A DNA stretch of 64,000 nucleotides, taken from positions 4,854 through 68,853 of the forward strand of contig JAJJPK010000028.1 of assembly GCA_032907565.1 (NCBI GenBank), in the 5' to 3' direction. The position numbers were made by a program, and so were the translations under genes. The DNA comes from ZC4RG29 sp032907565 (GTDB taxonomy: Bacteria; Bacteroidota; Bacteroidia; Cytophagales; Cyclobacteriaceae). Below, in pieces: positions 49,617-58,975 of the stretch (the stretch's first letter is position 1; each line of letters begins with the position of its first letter). Below the pieces are notes generated by a model. That model was not told the origin of the DNA. It worked only from the letters and a program-made list of their open reading frames with translations, and did no database searches.

Positions 49617-50771
49617 ATGGCACGTACGCTAATCATCGCCCTTATGATCCTGGTTTCGCTGGAGTCCTTTGGTCAAGGAGTCGACCAGGAGCGGATGACG
49701 CGCGACCTTCGTGTGGCTGAGAATGTGCTGGCAACACTCATTCAGCAAAAGATGGATGGCCAGCGTATGTTCTTTCCCCTCAGCGTCACCGGATCATACC
49801 AGCCGGGCGTGGGCGTCACCTTCTCCCTGCCCGCAGACTATACGACGCCGATCGCCCTGGGGCTTCCCGCACGGGGCTACTATGAAATCACGCTAGACAG
49901 ACGCGTTCAGGGCGTGAGTGGCGGTGTCGTCCAGAGACAGCAGGTACCCGTTGAGAAGGAAGGCGATGAATGGAAGCTTAAGGATCGCGAGCAACTCAAT
50001 CTCGACAGCCTCCGTGACCTCTCAAACGAGCGGATCATCGCCGCAGCGCGGGAGTTCCTGGTCGACTACGGCTCATTGTTGAGTCAACTGCCTCCCGGGG
50101 AAAAAGTGGTGATTACAAACCGGGGCGACCATCCGCGTCAGTGGGTAGGTAGCCTCGTATCCGCCCCCAGTCGTATGCTCCTGTCCATCGAAGCAGCAAC
50201 GGACGACGTTAACGCACTGCGCAATGCCCAGATCAGCCGCGACGAATTTATCAAGCGGATCAAGGTCACGACTGCCGAAGTTACCGGCGAAGTGGAGCCC
50301 GACCTGGAACTCCTCTCCACGATCTTCAGCAGACTCTACCGTCAGGATCTCGCCACCACGTTTTTTGTTGATGGTACAATCCCCTATGAGCGCATGAAGA
50401 ATTTTGGCGTGGTGTATTACATGCGTGTGTTTTCCGCCAATCGTACATTCAATAGTACGTATGACATGCCGACGGTCGGCTTGCAAAACATCGACCAGCA
50501 GGAACGCGACGCCAAAGTGAAAGAACTCTATCCCCGTTTCGAGAAGGAGCTCAAGGAAAACATCCTGGAGTACGGCCGAACGCTCAAGAGCCTTAAGGAT
50601 GGGGAGCAGCTGGTTTTCAACGTGGCCCTTACGCAGTGCCACCAATGCCATATACCATCGACACTCGAGCTCTCCATCCAGGGGTCCGATCTAAAGGCCT
50701 ACAATGAAGGCAGGACAGACCGGGAGACTGCGCTCTCAAAAATCATCTCAAAGCGGGGACCTGACCAGTAG
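49617..50771 (+). CDS. Exported protein of unknown function with a CHQCH motif
   Basis: The 384-residue product has a signal peptide (TLIIALMILVSLESFGQG) and no known domain that I recognise. The chain is mixed alpha/beta with a Gln/Arg-rich segment. Near the C-terminus it has CHQCH (341-345) in NVALTQCHQCHIP, which fits the CxxCH heme-attachment pattern or a redox/metal site; these are its only two cysteines. It starts 22 bp after the anti-sigma-like gene, so sigma, anti-sigma and this protein form one operon. It could be a periplasmic sensor or a target of the regulon. The function is unknown. Confidence 0.85.
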   Translation: MARTLIIALMILVSLESFGQGVDQERMTRDLRVAENVLATLIQQKMDGQRMFFPLSVTGSYQPGVGVTFSLPADYTTPIALGLPARGYYEITLDRRVQGVSGGVVQRQQVPVEKEGDEWKLKDREQLNLDSLRDLSNERIIAAAREFLVDYGSLLSQLPPGEKVVITNRGDHPRQWVGSLVSAPSRMLLSIEAATDDVNALRNAQISRDEFIKRIKVTTAEVTGEVEPDLELLSTIFSRLYRQDLATTFFVDGTIPYERMKNFGVVYYMRVFSANRTFNSTYDMPTVGLQNIDQQERDAKVKELYPRFEKELKENILEYGRTLKSLKDGEQLVFNVALTQCHQCHIPSTLELSIQGSDLKAYNEGRTDRETALSKIISKRGPDQ

Positions 50772-50875
50772 CCGTCGAAGCCATAGCGGGTCATGTTTCA
50801 TCCCGGATAGGGCGATTGCTTACACCGTGGGGACTAAGATTATTCCAGTGGCTTCATGGTGGCCCGGGATTTGCC

Positions 50876-50883
50876 TACCTTTG
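50876..50883 (+). promoter_or_regulatory. Bacteroidota -7 box for the second efflux operon
   Basis: TACCTTTG is a perfect TAnnTTTG, 120 bp before the fusion-protein ATG at 51004, which would give a leader of about 110 nt. No convincing -33 element at the expected spacing. The 232-bp gap shows no other coding or RNA gene signal. Confidence 0.4.
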
Positions 50884-51003
50884 TCCGGGGTTGGTGGAAA
50901 CATTCTGTAATCGTCTCAAATCCCCCTTCGTTCCATTGCATACCCTGCATCGTTGATTACCCGTCTTGCAGATGGGTTGTGAGCGTGTAAAAACTTTGGT
51001 GTC

Positions 51004-52416
51004 ATGGGCAAGAAAAGAAACCTGATCATTCTCGCAGTCGCGGTAGTAGCGTTAGCGGCATTTTTTCTTTTGAGAGGAGGAGGGACCCAGGCCCATGTCG
51101 AAATTCTCACGAGCGTAAAGAGCGGACCCTTCAAAGTAGAAATTGAGACCACGGGTGAGCTCGAAGCCCGTAATTCCGTGAAGATACAGGGACCAAGCGC
51201 CCTTCGCGACTTCAGAATCTTCAACGTGACGATCCAAAGTATCGTTGATGAAGGAACCATAGTAAAAAAGGGCGACTGGGTCGCGTCGCTCGACCGTTCG
51301 GAATTTCAAAATCGATTCGACGAAAAGCAATTGGCTCTGGAGCGCGAACAGGCAGAGTTTGTTCAGACGGAACTCGACACGACATTGCAGCTGCGACAGG
51401 CACGTGACGAACTTATCAACCTGAAGTACGCCGTAGAAGAAAAGCGGATTATTCTCGAACAGTCGCAGTATGAACCCCCTGCAACCATCAAACAAGCGGA
51501 AATCAACCTCGCACGTGCGGAACGCGAGTACGCGCAGGCGCTTGAAAACTATAAGATCAGACAGCGGCAGAACGCCGAACGCATGAAGGAACAGTACACC
51601 GAACTGCGGAAGGCCCAGAATGAGTTTGCCGCCATCCAACGCCTGGCGTCGTCCTTCACCATCCTGGCTCCGGAAGATGGTATGGTGATCTATACGAAGG
51701 GATGGGACAACAAACCCATCAAGGCGGGTTCCCAGATCAACACGTGGGATCCGACGGTCGCCACGCTTCCCGATCTCAGCCAAATGATGTCGAAGACGTT
51801 TGTGAACGAAGTGGACGTAAGAAAGGTCAAGATAGGACAACCGGTAGAGATTGGTCTGGACGCCTATCCGGACAAGAAACTTACCGGCGTTGTCACCCGT
51901 GTTGCCAACGTCGGTGAACAAAGACCCAACAGCGACGCCAAGGTGTTCCAGGTCGACATCGCTATCAACGGAACGGATCCCAGCTTGCGGCCGGCAATGA
52001 CCACGTCGAACAAGATCGTGACGGCTATGATCGACAATGCGTTGTTCGTGCCCCTCGAATGTCTTCACAATCAGTTTGATTCCATTACGTACGTATACCT
52101 GCGCCAGGGACTTGAGACGCGGAAGAAAGAGGTTATGGTTGGGTTAACGAACGCGAATGACGCGGTTATCCTGGCAGGTGTTTCTGAAGGCGACCGGGTT
52201 TACCTCTCCGTCCCGTCCGGCATGGACGACGATCCTATTGTCCTGCTTCCTGAGATGAACGGTAAGAGGAGGAAACCTGCCGGCGAAGAGCCCGAAATCC
52301 AGGCCCCCGATCTGCTTAACGGGGGAGTACAGCCCGCCCCGGACGAACGCAGGGGCAGAATTCGTCGCCAGGGTGGAGCCCGTGCGGGTGTAGCACGATC
52401 CGATTCGACACCATGA
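51004..52416 (+). CDS. Efflux membrane fusion protein (HlyD/MacA-type)
   Basis: The 470-residue adaptor has one N-terminal membrane helix (LIILAVAVVALAAFFLL), a barrel-sandwich domain (VEIETTGELEARNSVKIQG, DEGTIVKKGDWVASL), a long coiled-coil hairpin (about 100-215), the second lipoyl half (FTILAPEDGMVIYTKG) and beta-barrel domains. The C-terminal 60 residues are a disordered Arg/Gly/Pro-rich tail. It is the first gene of a three-gene set with a MacB-type permease (ATGA overlap) and a TolC-like channel. Confidence 0.92.
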   Translation: MGKKRNLIILAVAVVALAAFFLLRGGGTQAHVEILTSVKSGPFKVEIETTGELEARNSVKIQGPSALRDFRIFNVTIQSIVDEGTIVKKGDWVASLDRSEFQNRFDEKQLALEREQAEFVQTELDTTLQLRQARDELINLKYAVEEKRIILEQSQYEPPATIKQAEINLARAEREYAQALENYKIRQRQNAERMKEQYTELRKAQNEFAAIQRLASSFTILAPEDGMVIYTKGWDNKPIKAGSQINTWDPTVATLPDLSQMMSKTFVNEVDVRKVKIGQPVEIGLDAYPDKKLTGVVTRVANVGEQRPNSDAKVFQVDIAINGTDPSLRPAMTTSNKIVTAMIDNALFVPLECLHNQFDSITYVYLRQGLETRKKEVMVGLTNANDAVILAGVSEGDRVYLSVPSGMDDDPIVLLPEMNGKRRKPAGEEPEIQAPDLLNGGVQPAPDERRGRIRRQGGARAGVARSDSTP

Positions 52417-53771
52417 AGGAACGGTTGCTGGCAAACCTTTACATCGCCGTCGACGCCGTCTTCTCCAACAAGATGCGGTCCTTCCTGACGGCCCTCGGCA
52501 TCATCTTCGGGGTGGCTGCCGTGATTGCCATGCTTGCCATAGGCAATGGCGCTCAGCAGGAAATCCTTGAGCAGATACGACTCGTGGGCGTGAACAACAG
52601 CGTCATCAAGCCCATCATAGAACAGCGCGAGGAAAAGGTTGAAGAAGCCGGGCTGAAAGAGAAACGCAAGTTTTCGCCAGGTCTCACGCTGCGCGATGTG
52701 AACAGCATCCGCGCGAACATTCCCGTCGTCAGCAAGGTCAGTCCCGAGATCCTGCTGGAAACATTCATTATCAAGAGCGGCATCCGCCGCTCTGCCAAGC
52801 TCGTGGGTGTCGACCCGGTCTACTTCGAGATCTTTGATTTCACCCTGGCGGAAGGCAGGATGTTTCTCGAAGAAGAACTCATCAACGGCTCACCCGTGTG
52901 TATCATTGGCAATTCCATCAAAAGCAAGTTTTTTCCAACGGAGGATCCGCTGGGTAAGGCTATCAAGGTAGGTCCGCATTGGCTCACCATCGTAGGTGTT
53001 ATGCGGGAACGCCTCGTGTCGCAGACCAGCATCAGCAAGCTGGGTATTCGCGACTACAACATGGACGTCTATACGCCGTTGCAGACCATGCTGATAAGGT
53101 ATGAGAACCGCGACCTCGTAACCCGTTCCCAACTCGCCACCAATACGAGCGGACAGTTCAGCCGGGGGCGTGCTGGTGTCCAGGAGACTCAACCTGAAGA
53201 GCCGACGACGCCAACAAATTATCACCAGCTCGACCGGCTTGTGCTACAGGTTGCTGAGACGCCATACCTCCAGACCACGGCGGAAATCCTTTCCCGGTTG
53301 CTCGAGCGGCGACACTTCGGTGTCGTAGATTATGAAATCGAGATACCCGAACTCTTACTCAAACAGCAACAACGTACCAACGACATTTTTAATTATGTGC
53401 TCGGGGCTATCGCAGGCATATCCCTGCTCGTAGGGGGGATCGGCATCATGAACATCATGCTGGCGTCGGTGCTTGAACGTATCAAGGAAATTGGCCTCAG
53501 GCTTTCCATAGGAGCAAAGAAGTCCGACATCACACAGCAATTCCTTTTCGAAGCCATGATGATCAGCGTTTCGGGGGGCATCATCGGTGTTATCCTGGGC
53601 GTAGGCCTGGCGTACCTCATTTCTTATGTCGCCGAAATTCCGACCGTCATCAGTTTTATGTCTGTTGTTTTATCCTTTGGTGTTGCTGCTACGGTGGGAC
53701 TCATCTTTGGCATCGCCCCCGCCCGAAAAGCGGCCAGCCAGGATCCTATTACCTCACTTCGTTATGAATAA
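52413..53771 (+). CDS. MacB-type ABC transporter permease without a linked ATPase
   Basis: The 452-residue protein has the MacB membrane architecture: N-terminal helix (RSFLTALGIIFGVAAVIAML), periplasmic core domain (about 45-320) and three C-terminal helices of the FtsX block (GAIAGISLLVGGIGIMNIML, ERIKEIGLRLSIGAKKSDI, PARKAASQDPITSLRYE). The N-terminal nucleotide-binding domain of fused MacB is absent and no ATPase gene is adjacent; the ATPase must be encoded elsewhere, or the protein works with the one at 13808. ATGA overlap with the fusion-protein gene and an 8-bp overlap with tolC show tight coupling. Confidence 0.93.
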   Translation: MKERLLANLYIAVDAVFSNKMRSFLTALGIIFGVAAVIAMLAIGNGAQQEILEQIRLVGVNNSVIKPIIEQREEKVEEAGLKEKRKFSPGLTLRDVNSIRANIPVVSKVSPEILLETFIIKSGIRRSAKLVGVDPVYFEIFDFTLAEGRMFLEEELINGSPVCIIGNSIKSKFFPTEDPLGKAIKVGPHWLTIVGVMRERLVSQTSISKLGIRDYNMDVYTPLQTMLIRYENRDLVTRSQLATNTSGQFSRGRAGVQETQPEEPTTPTNYHQLDRLVLQVAETPYLQTTAEILSRLLERRHFGVVDYEIEIPELLLKQQQRTNDIFNYVLGAIAGISLLVGGIGIMNIMLASVLERIKEIGLRLSIGAKKSDITQQFLFEAMMISVSGGIIGVILGVGLAYLISYVAEIPTVISFMSVVLSFGVAATVGLIFGIAPARKAASQDPITSLRYE

Positions 53772-55233
53772 AAAAGCGTGTTTTCTTGTTGTCGCCGGAG
53801 TTCTTTTGTCCGTGTGGCACGATAGTCGTGCGCAAGTGCGTCGGCTGACATTGGATGATGTTGTTGCCATGGCCCGGGCGCAGTCGCCTCGGTCCAAACA
53901 AGCGGAGACGCGCAAAGAAAACCTGTATTGGACGTATCGCTATTATAAGTCCAACTACAATCCTCAACTGCGATTGAGCGGTAACTTCCCAAACTACAGC
54001 CAGGATTTTACGCCTGTTACGCAGCCCGACGGATCCATTGAATTTCGATCGCGGCAGCAAACGAACTCTGCGTTGACGCTCGGTCTTCAGCAGCCCATTC
54101 CCTGGACGGGCGGTGTGATCTCCATGAACACGTCGGTATTTGTTGTTGACGATATCGAACGCGACGTAGTGAATTGGAGCGGTGTACCCATGAACATTCG
54201 CCTTGATCAGCCGCTCTTCTCCTTCAACCGGCTACGGTGGGACAGGATGATCGAACCACTGCGCTATGAAGAGTCGCGGCGGGAATACGTCGAAGAAATG
54301 GAATTCATCGCGCGCGAGGCCGTCTCGCGATTCTTTGCGGTCATGACTTCGCAGATCAACCTTCAAATCGCGGAATTCAACCTGGCCAACAACGACACGA
54401 TTTACAAGATCGAACAAGGACGATACAACATCGGTACTACGTCGCAGGACAAACTGTTACAGGTGGAACTTCAACTGCTGCGCTCACGCCAGGATGTGGC
54501 ACAGGCTAAACTCGACCAGGAAACGAACCGGCTGAGGTTACGGTCATTTGTAGGAATGAACGATACAGAACAATTCGAGTTGGTGTTGCCGGAAGAAATC
54601 CCTCAATTTGAAATTTCACTCGAGGAGGCGCTCGAGCGTGCGCGGGCAAATCGTGCGGACTTCATCGCGTTCGAACGACGACGGCTGGAAGCGGAAAGCC
54701 AGGTGGCCAGTGCGAAGGGCGACCGGTTCGACGCTACCCTGACAGCCTCGTATGGTCTTAACAATTCCGGTTCCTACCTCTCCGACATCTACCACGATCC
54801 GCTGAGGCAGCAACGCTTTAACATCGGTTTCAACGTGCCGGTGCTCGATTGGGGCAGGAACAAGGCGCGTTTGCGGACGGCCATTGCCAATAAGGAGTTT
54901 ACGGATTACGTTATCGCGCAGGATGAGGTCAACTTCGAGCAGGAGATCCTCACACAAGTGCGTCAATTTGAAATGTTGCGTCTGCAAATTGAGATCACAA
55001 AAAAGTCGGACGAAGTAGCTCAGGAACGATATAACGTTGCCCAGAACCGCTATCTGATCGGAAGGATCGACATCACAAACCTCAATATTGCGTTGACGGA
55101 AAAGGACGATGCAAAGCGGAGCTACATCCTCGCGCTCCAATCGTTTTGGCAGGCGTACTATGACCTGCGGCGATTGACGTTATACGATTTCGCTACCGAT
55201 ACACCGCTGTATGTACGCGATGACGATGAATGA
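53764..55233 (+). CDS. TolC-family outer membrane efflux protein
   Basis: The 489-residue product has a signal peptide (CFLVVAGVLLSVWHDSRAQ) and the TolC repeats: two alpha-helical coiled-coil pairs and beta strands, with VRRLTLDDVVAMARAQSP at the start and QEILTQVRQFEMLRLQIEI in the second half. The ATG at 53764 overlaps the permease stop by 8 bp. It completes a MacAB-TolC-type tripartite exporter. It is convergent with purB with 5 bp between stop codons. Confidence 0.93.
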   Translation: MNKKACFLVVAGVLLSVWHDSRAQVRRLTLDDVVAMARAQSPRSKQAETRKENLYWTYRYYKSNYNPQLRLSGNFPNYSQDFTPVTQPDGSIEFRSRQQTNSALTLGLQQPIPWTGGVISMNTSVFVVDDIERDVVNWSGVPMNIRLDQPLFSFNRLRWDRMIEPLRYEESRREYVEEMEFIAREAVSRFFAVMTSQINLQIAEFNLANNDTIYKIEQGRYNIGTTSQDKLLQVELQLLRSRQDVAQAKLDQETNRLRLRSFVGMNDTEQFELVLPEEIPQFEISLEEALERARANRADFIAFERRRLEAESQVASAKGDRFDATLTASYGLNNSGSYLSDIYHDPLRQQRFNIGFNVPVLDWGRNKARLRTAIANKEFTDYVIAQDEVNFEQEILTQVRQFEMLRLQIEITKKSDEVAQERYNVAQNRYLIGRIDITNLNIALTEKDDAKRSYILALQSFWQAYYDLRRLTLYDFATDTPLYVRDDDE

Positions 55234-55238
55234 GTTTT

Positions 55239-56576
55239 TCAGACGCCGGTATAGTTGAAAGGCGTAATCTGTTTTAACCGCGCCTTCAGGCCGGGCTTAA
55301 TGTCGAGCGTGTCGATGAAGTCGTGGATAGTTTCCCGCGTTATCTTGTCGTGGGTTCGCGTCAACGCCTTTAGTGTCTCATAAGGATTTTCAAAACCCTC
55401 CTTTCGTAAGATAGTCTGGATGGCTTCTGCAATGACCACCCAGTTGTCGTCAAGATCCTGGCGGATCTTTTCCTCATTGATTTCCAGTTTGCGAATACCG
55501 CGTTCCAGCGATTTGAAGGCGATGATGCTGTGCGCTACGGGAACGCCAATGTTTCGCAATACGGTGGAGTCGGTCAGGTCACGTTGCAATCGTGAAACCG
55601 GCAGCTTTGACGACATGAAATCGAAGACGGCGTTGGCAAAGCCGAGATTTCCCTCGGCGTTTTCAAAATCGATGGGATTTACCTTGTGCGGCATCGCGGA
55701 GGAGCCCACTTCCCCGTCGGCGATCTTCATCCGGAAATAATTCATAGAAATGTAATGCCATATATCCCGGCTGAAGTCGATGAAGATCGTGTTGATGCGT
55801 TTGAGGTTGTCGAACAGGGCAGCGAGGTTGTCGTAATGTTCGATCTGCGTCGTTGGAATGCTCCGACTCAATCCCAGGTGCTTGCAGAATTCGTCCGCGA
55901 ACTTGTTCCAGTCGACATCAGGGTAAGCCACGTGATGGGCGTTGAAATTTCCCGTGGCTCCTCCGAACTTTGCAGAAAACGGAATTGTTTTCAGCAGGTT
56001 CATTTGTTTTTCCAGCCGGGAAACAAATACCATAAGCTCCTTGCCCATTCGGGTAGGAGAGGCCGGTTGCCCGTGCGTGTATGCCAGCATCGGGACATTT
56101 TGCCATTGTTTCGACATCTGGCTGATGCTCCTGATGAGGCTCGTGAGCTGGGGTTGATATTCCCGCTGCATAAAGTCGCGCATCAGCAAGGGAATGGCCG
56201 TGTTGTTGATGTCCTGCGAGGTAAGCCCGAAGTGGATGTATTCCCGGAAGGGTTCGAGCAACGGATCGTCGAAGCGTTTCTTTATGAAATACTCGACGGC
56301 CTTTACGTCGTGGTTCGTTTGCGCCTCGATGTGCTTTACCTCTTCGGCGTCGGTTTCCGAGAACTCCTTGTACGTACGCCGCAATTCGTTGAGCTTGTGC
56401 ACAGGGAAGTCCATCATCTCGGGAATAACCGCCGAAAGGGCTATCAGGTATTCGATCTCGATCTGAATCCGGTAACGGATCAGTCCGTACTCGGAAAAGT
56501 ACTGTGACAAAGACTCGACCGACCGGAAGTATCGACCATCGATGGGAGAAATTGCAGTTAAGGGTGTCAGCGGCAC
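55239..56576 (-). CDS. purB: Adenylosuccinate lyase
   Basis: The 445-residue enzyme has the lyase fold with FGLTSQDINNTA, the fumarase signature GSSAMPHKVNPIDFENAEGN and ISPIDGRYFRSVESLSQYFSEYG near the N-terminus. It cleaves SAICAR and adenylosuccinate to fumarate plus AICAR or AMP in purine synthesis. It is an independent gene with a short divergent spacer to the oxidoreductase gene. Confidence 0.97.
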   Translation of the reverse strand: MPLTPLTAISPIDGRYFRSVESLSQYFSEYGLIRYRIQIEIEYLIALSAVIPEMMDFPVHKLNELRRTYKEFSETDAEEVKHIEAQTNHDVKAVEYFIKKRFDDPLLEPFREYIHFGLTSQDINNTAIPLLMRDFMQREYQPQLTSLIRSISQMSKQWQNVPMLAYTHGQPASPTRMGKELMVFVSRLEKQMNLLKTIPFSAKFGGATGNFNAHHVAYPDVDWNKFADEFCKHLGLSRSIPTTQIEHYDNLAALFDNLKRINTIFIDFSRDIWHYISMNYFRMKIADGEVGSSAMPHKVNPIDFENAEGNLGFANAVFDFMSSKLPVSRLQRDLTDSTVLRNIGVPVAHSIIAFKSLERGIRKLEINEEKIRQDLDDNWVVIAEAIQTILRKEGFENPYETLKALTRTHDKITRETIHDFIDTLDIKPGLKARLKQITPFNYTGV

Positions 56577-56641
56577 AGTTCCTGGAAATTTACGGCGCTA
56601 AATTAAGGAAATTACCGTATGGCCGGAAAATTGAAAGATTG

Positions 56642-56649
56642 TACTTTTG
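56642..56649 (+). promoter_or_regulatory. Bacteroidota -7 box for the ferredoxin-type oxidoreductase
   Basis: TACTTTTG is a perfect TAnnTTTG, 57 bp upstream of the ATG at 56707. No good -33 element was seen. Confidence 0.4.
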
Positions 56650-56706
56650 TGCGGCCTTTCGGGCAACACAACGCTTGTGCCCTGTGTTATAAAGGTACGT
56701 TCTATC

Positions 56707-57834
56707 ATGGCATTTAACTTCTTCAAAAGGTCACAACCTAAAACCCAGCCTGTAAAAGAGGCAACACACAGTGCTCCGCAATACCTCGAGCTGACAGTAA
56801 AGTCGATCATCCATGAAACCCGGGACACGATAACGATTGTGTTTGACACGCCGCCATCGGGACCGCTTACTTATAAACCCGGGCAATTTCTTACGCTGAT
56901 CGTACCCATGCAAGGTAAGGAAATCCGGAGGGCGTATTCACTCTGTACGTCTCCGTTCACGGACGAATTTCCGGCTGTCACCGTCAAACGCGTTGACAAC
57001 GGTCTGATGTCGAATTGGCTTCCGGACCATCTGAAAGAAGGAGACAAGCTCAAGGTGATGGGCGCCGTGGGGAACTTTACGCTCGACTACGCGCCGACTA
57101 ATCGCCGCCACGTCGTGATGTTCGCCGGCGGTTCAGGGATCACGCCGCTTTTATCGCTTACAAAGAGTGTCCTCACCCAAGAACCGGAAAGTATTGTCTC
57201 GTTGATCTATTGCAATCGCGACATCGACAGCGTGATCTTTAAGGACGAACTGGATCGCTGGGAAAAGCAATACGAAGGCCGTCTTCATGTGATCCACATC
57301 CTGGACACGGCGCCGATGAACTGGCAGGGATACTCCGGTCTTCTCAACCCGGAGATGCTGAAAAAGCTGTTCGAGAGAATACCGGACTGGGGCGTGCGGA
57401 ACACACTCTACCTCATGTGCGGGCCGGAAGGCATGATGAAGAACGTTGAATCGTTGCTGGCGGCGTATTCAATACCCGCTGAACAGATCCGGAAGGAAAG
57501 CTTTGTGCAGGGTACCATCGACAAGCCTGCGCGGAAGGAAGCTGAAGAGGAGGAACTTGTGGAGCGAGAGGTTACGATCCGGTTCGATGGCGAAGAATAT
57601 AAGATCATGGTTCCGCCTCATAAAGCCATTCTTGAAACAGCGCTTGACGCAGGCATCGACCTACCGTATTCGTGTCAGAGCGGCCTCTGTACCGCGTGCC
57701 GCGGAAAAGCGCTTTCCGGAAAGGTGCGCCTCGACGAAGAAGAAGGGCTCTCGGCATCAGAACGCGCGGAAGGTTATGTGCTCACGTGCGTGGGGCATCC
57801 GTTGACTGATGATGTAGTCATCGAAATCGGGTGA
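56707..57834 (+). CDS. Ferredoxin-NADP-reductase-like flavoprotein with 2Fe-2S domain (PaaE-type)
   Basis: The 375-residue protein, from ATG 56707, has an FAD-binding domain (about 35-135, RRAYSLCTSP), an NAD(P)-binding domain (about 140-255, FAGGSGITPLLSL, LMCGPEGMM) and a C-terminal plant-type 2Fe-2S domain with ligands Cys323, Cys328, Cys331 and Cys361. This order is that of phenylacetyl-CoA epoxidase reductase PaaE and related reductases. No paa genes lie nearby, so the electron acceptor is unknown; other PaaE-like reductases serve desaturases or hydroxylases. Confidence 0.92.
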   Translation: MAFNFFKRSQPKTQPVKEATHSAPQYLELTVKSIIHETRDTITIVFDTPPSGPLTYKPGQFLTLIVPMQGKEIRRAYSLCTSPFTDEFPAVTVKRVDNGLMSNWLPDHLKEGDKLKVMGAVGNFTLDYAPTNRRHVVMFAGGSGITPLLSLTKSVLTQEPESIVSLIYCNRDIDSVIFKDELDRWEKQYEGRLHVIHILDTAPMNWQGYSGLLNPEMLKKLFERIPDWGVRNTLYLMCGPEGMMKNVESLLAAYSIPAEQIRKESFVQGTIDKPARKEAEEEELVEREVTIRFDGEEYKIMVPPHKAILETALDAGIDLPYSCQSGLCTACRGKALSGKVRLDEEEGLSASERAEGYVLTCVGHPLTDDVVIEIG

Positions 57835-57853
57835 GATTAACTGCGGAGACTTC

Positions 57854-58546
57854 TTAACGCGCAGGCGGGCTCCTCAACTTTTCAGTCTTTCCCAGGGCGT
57901 GTTTGCTATCGTCCGTAATATTCTCCAGTGTCCACGTTATCCGTTTTTCGAAGGGGTGTTGGCGCACAGGGCAATCCGACTTCGTGCATATCGGGCAGGA
58001 AAATGCAACGCAGGCGTCGACGTGAATGAAGAATTCCAGCGGGACGTCAAAGCGGGCGCGCATCAGCCGGTGAAAGGCTTCCACTTCTTCATGTGCCTCG
58101 CGTATGTTGAGATACCATGGTACGGTAAGGTGGGCGTCGAGGTGAAGTACGCGTCCGTATTTGATGAACCGCACGTTGTGGAGGTCAATCCAGGAAGCTC
58201 TCCGGTTGGCGTTGGCGGTGTTTACCACTTCCTGAAGCAGCGATAGGTCGCGTTCGTCCATGATTCCCGCCACGGAGCTGCGGACGATGCGTACGCCGGT
58301 ATACAGGAGCCACAAACTGAACGCGATCGCGATTGCACTGTCAATCCACATGATGCCGGTCAGGTAAAGAACAGTCAAACCGACCAGTATACCGACCGTG
58401 GTGAGTGCATCGGAGTGCAGGTGTTTACCGCTTGCCACCAGCGCCAGTGAGCTGTTCTTCTTGCCGATCCTGACACATACGGTACCCATAATGTAATTCA
58501 GGATCGCACTCACCGCGATGAGTCCGATACCGATTCCCAGGTCCAT
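57854..58546 (-). CDS. CDF cation efflux protein, C-terminal part (frame-shifted)
   Basis: This 230-residue reading frame is the second part of a cation diffusion facilitator transporter. It has helices 4-6, including HLHSDALTTVGILVGL with the His/Asp metal site, and the cytoplasmic domain. A Cys-rich tail (CPICTKSDCPVR) is typical in Bacteroidota. The first helices are in the frame 58551-58883. One extra base near 58553-58555 breaks the frame: without it the protein would read through as DPSEVMDLGIG. Either a real pseudogene, a sequencing error, or expression by reinitiation at the ATG at 58546. Confidence 0.8.
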   Translation of the reverse strand: MDLGIGIGLIAVSAILNYIMGTVCVRIGKKNSSLALVASGKHLHSDALTTVGILVGLTVLYLTGIMWIDSAIAIAFSLWLLYTGVRIVRSSVAGIMDERDLSLLQEVVNTANANRRASWIDLHNVRFIKYGRVLHLDAHLTVPWYLNIREAHEEVEAFHRLMRARFDVPLEFFIHVDACVAFSCPICTKSDCPVRQHPFEKRITWTLENITDDSKHALGKTEKLRSPPAR

Positions 58547-58550
58547 GACT

Positions 58551-58883
58551 TCAGAGCGGGTCAGTAACGAACCGGATCGACTGATAAATGATCCAGATCC
58601 CCGAAATGAATATCAGGGTGCCTTCAATTCCTGCGGAAATGTATTCGATCTTACCGTGTCCGTACGGGTGGTCGTCGTCACGGGGCTTGGCGGCGAGTAC
58701 GAGGGAGTACAAGCCCAGGAATCCTGCCACAACGTTTATGATGGTTTCAAGAGCGTCACCGAGTATGGCGACGGAACGGGTTTGGTACCACGCGTAAAGT
58801 TTGATGAGCAACAGGAAGATGGAAAGGGCCGCGACCCACTTCTGTACCTGGATATTTTTCTTGGACGCGTTCAAGTCTGACAT
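58551..58883 (-). CDS. CDF cation efflux protein, N-terminal part (frame-shifted)
   Basis: The 110-residue frame holds the N-terminus and helices 1-3 of the transporter: VAALSIFLLLIKLYAWYQT, SVAILGDALETIINVVAGF and the HPYGHGKIEY loop that carries metal-site residues. It ends at a TGA at 58553-58551, eight bases before the ATG of the second part. Combined length is about 340 residues, normal for a CDF protein. The two should be read as one disrupted gene that exports zinc, cobalt or iron. Confidence 0.8.
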   Translation of the reverse strand: MSDLNASKKNIQVQKWVAALSIFLLLIKLYAWYQTRSVAILGDALETIINVVAGFLGLYSLVLAAKPRDDDHPYGHGKIEYISAGIEGTLIFISGIWIIYQSIRFVTDPL

Positions 58884-58975
58884 GCATTGGCCGCGGTGCC
58901 CTTCTCATTCCACAAAAAGAAAGCCACACCGCACGAACCTGCGTGTTCAGGTGTGGGATCGTTTCAAGATACGGT

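Noticed and set aside
50772..51003. A possible tRNA or small RNA in the 232-bp gap
   Set aside because: No cloverleaf pairing or conserved tRNA boxes were found by eye; only a -7 box is supported.
55686..56507. A 273-codon plus-strand frame
   Set aside because: It is antisense to purB.
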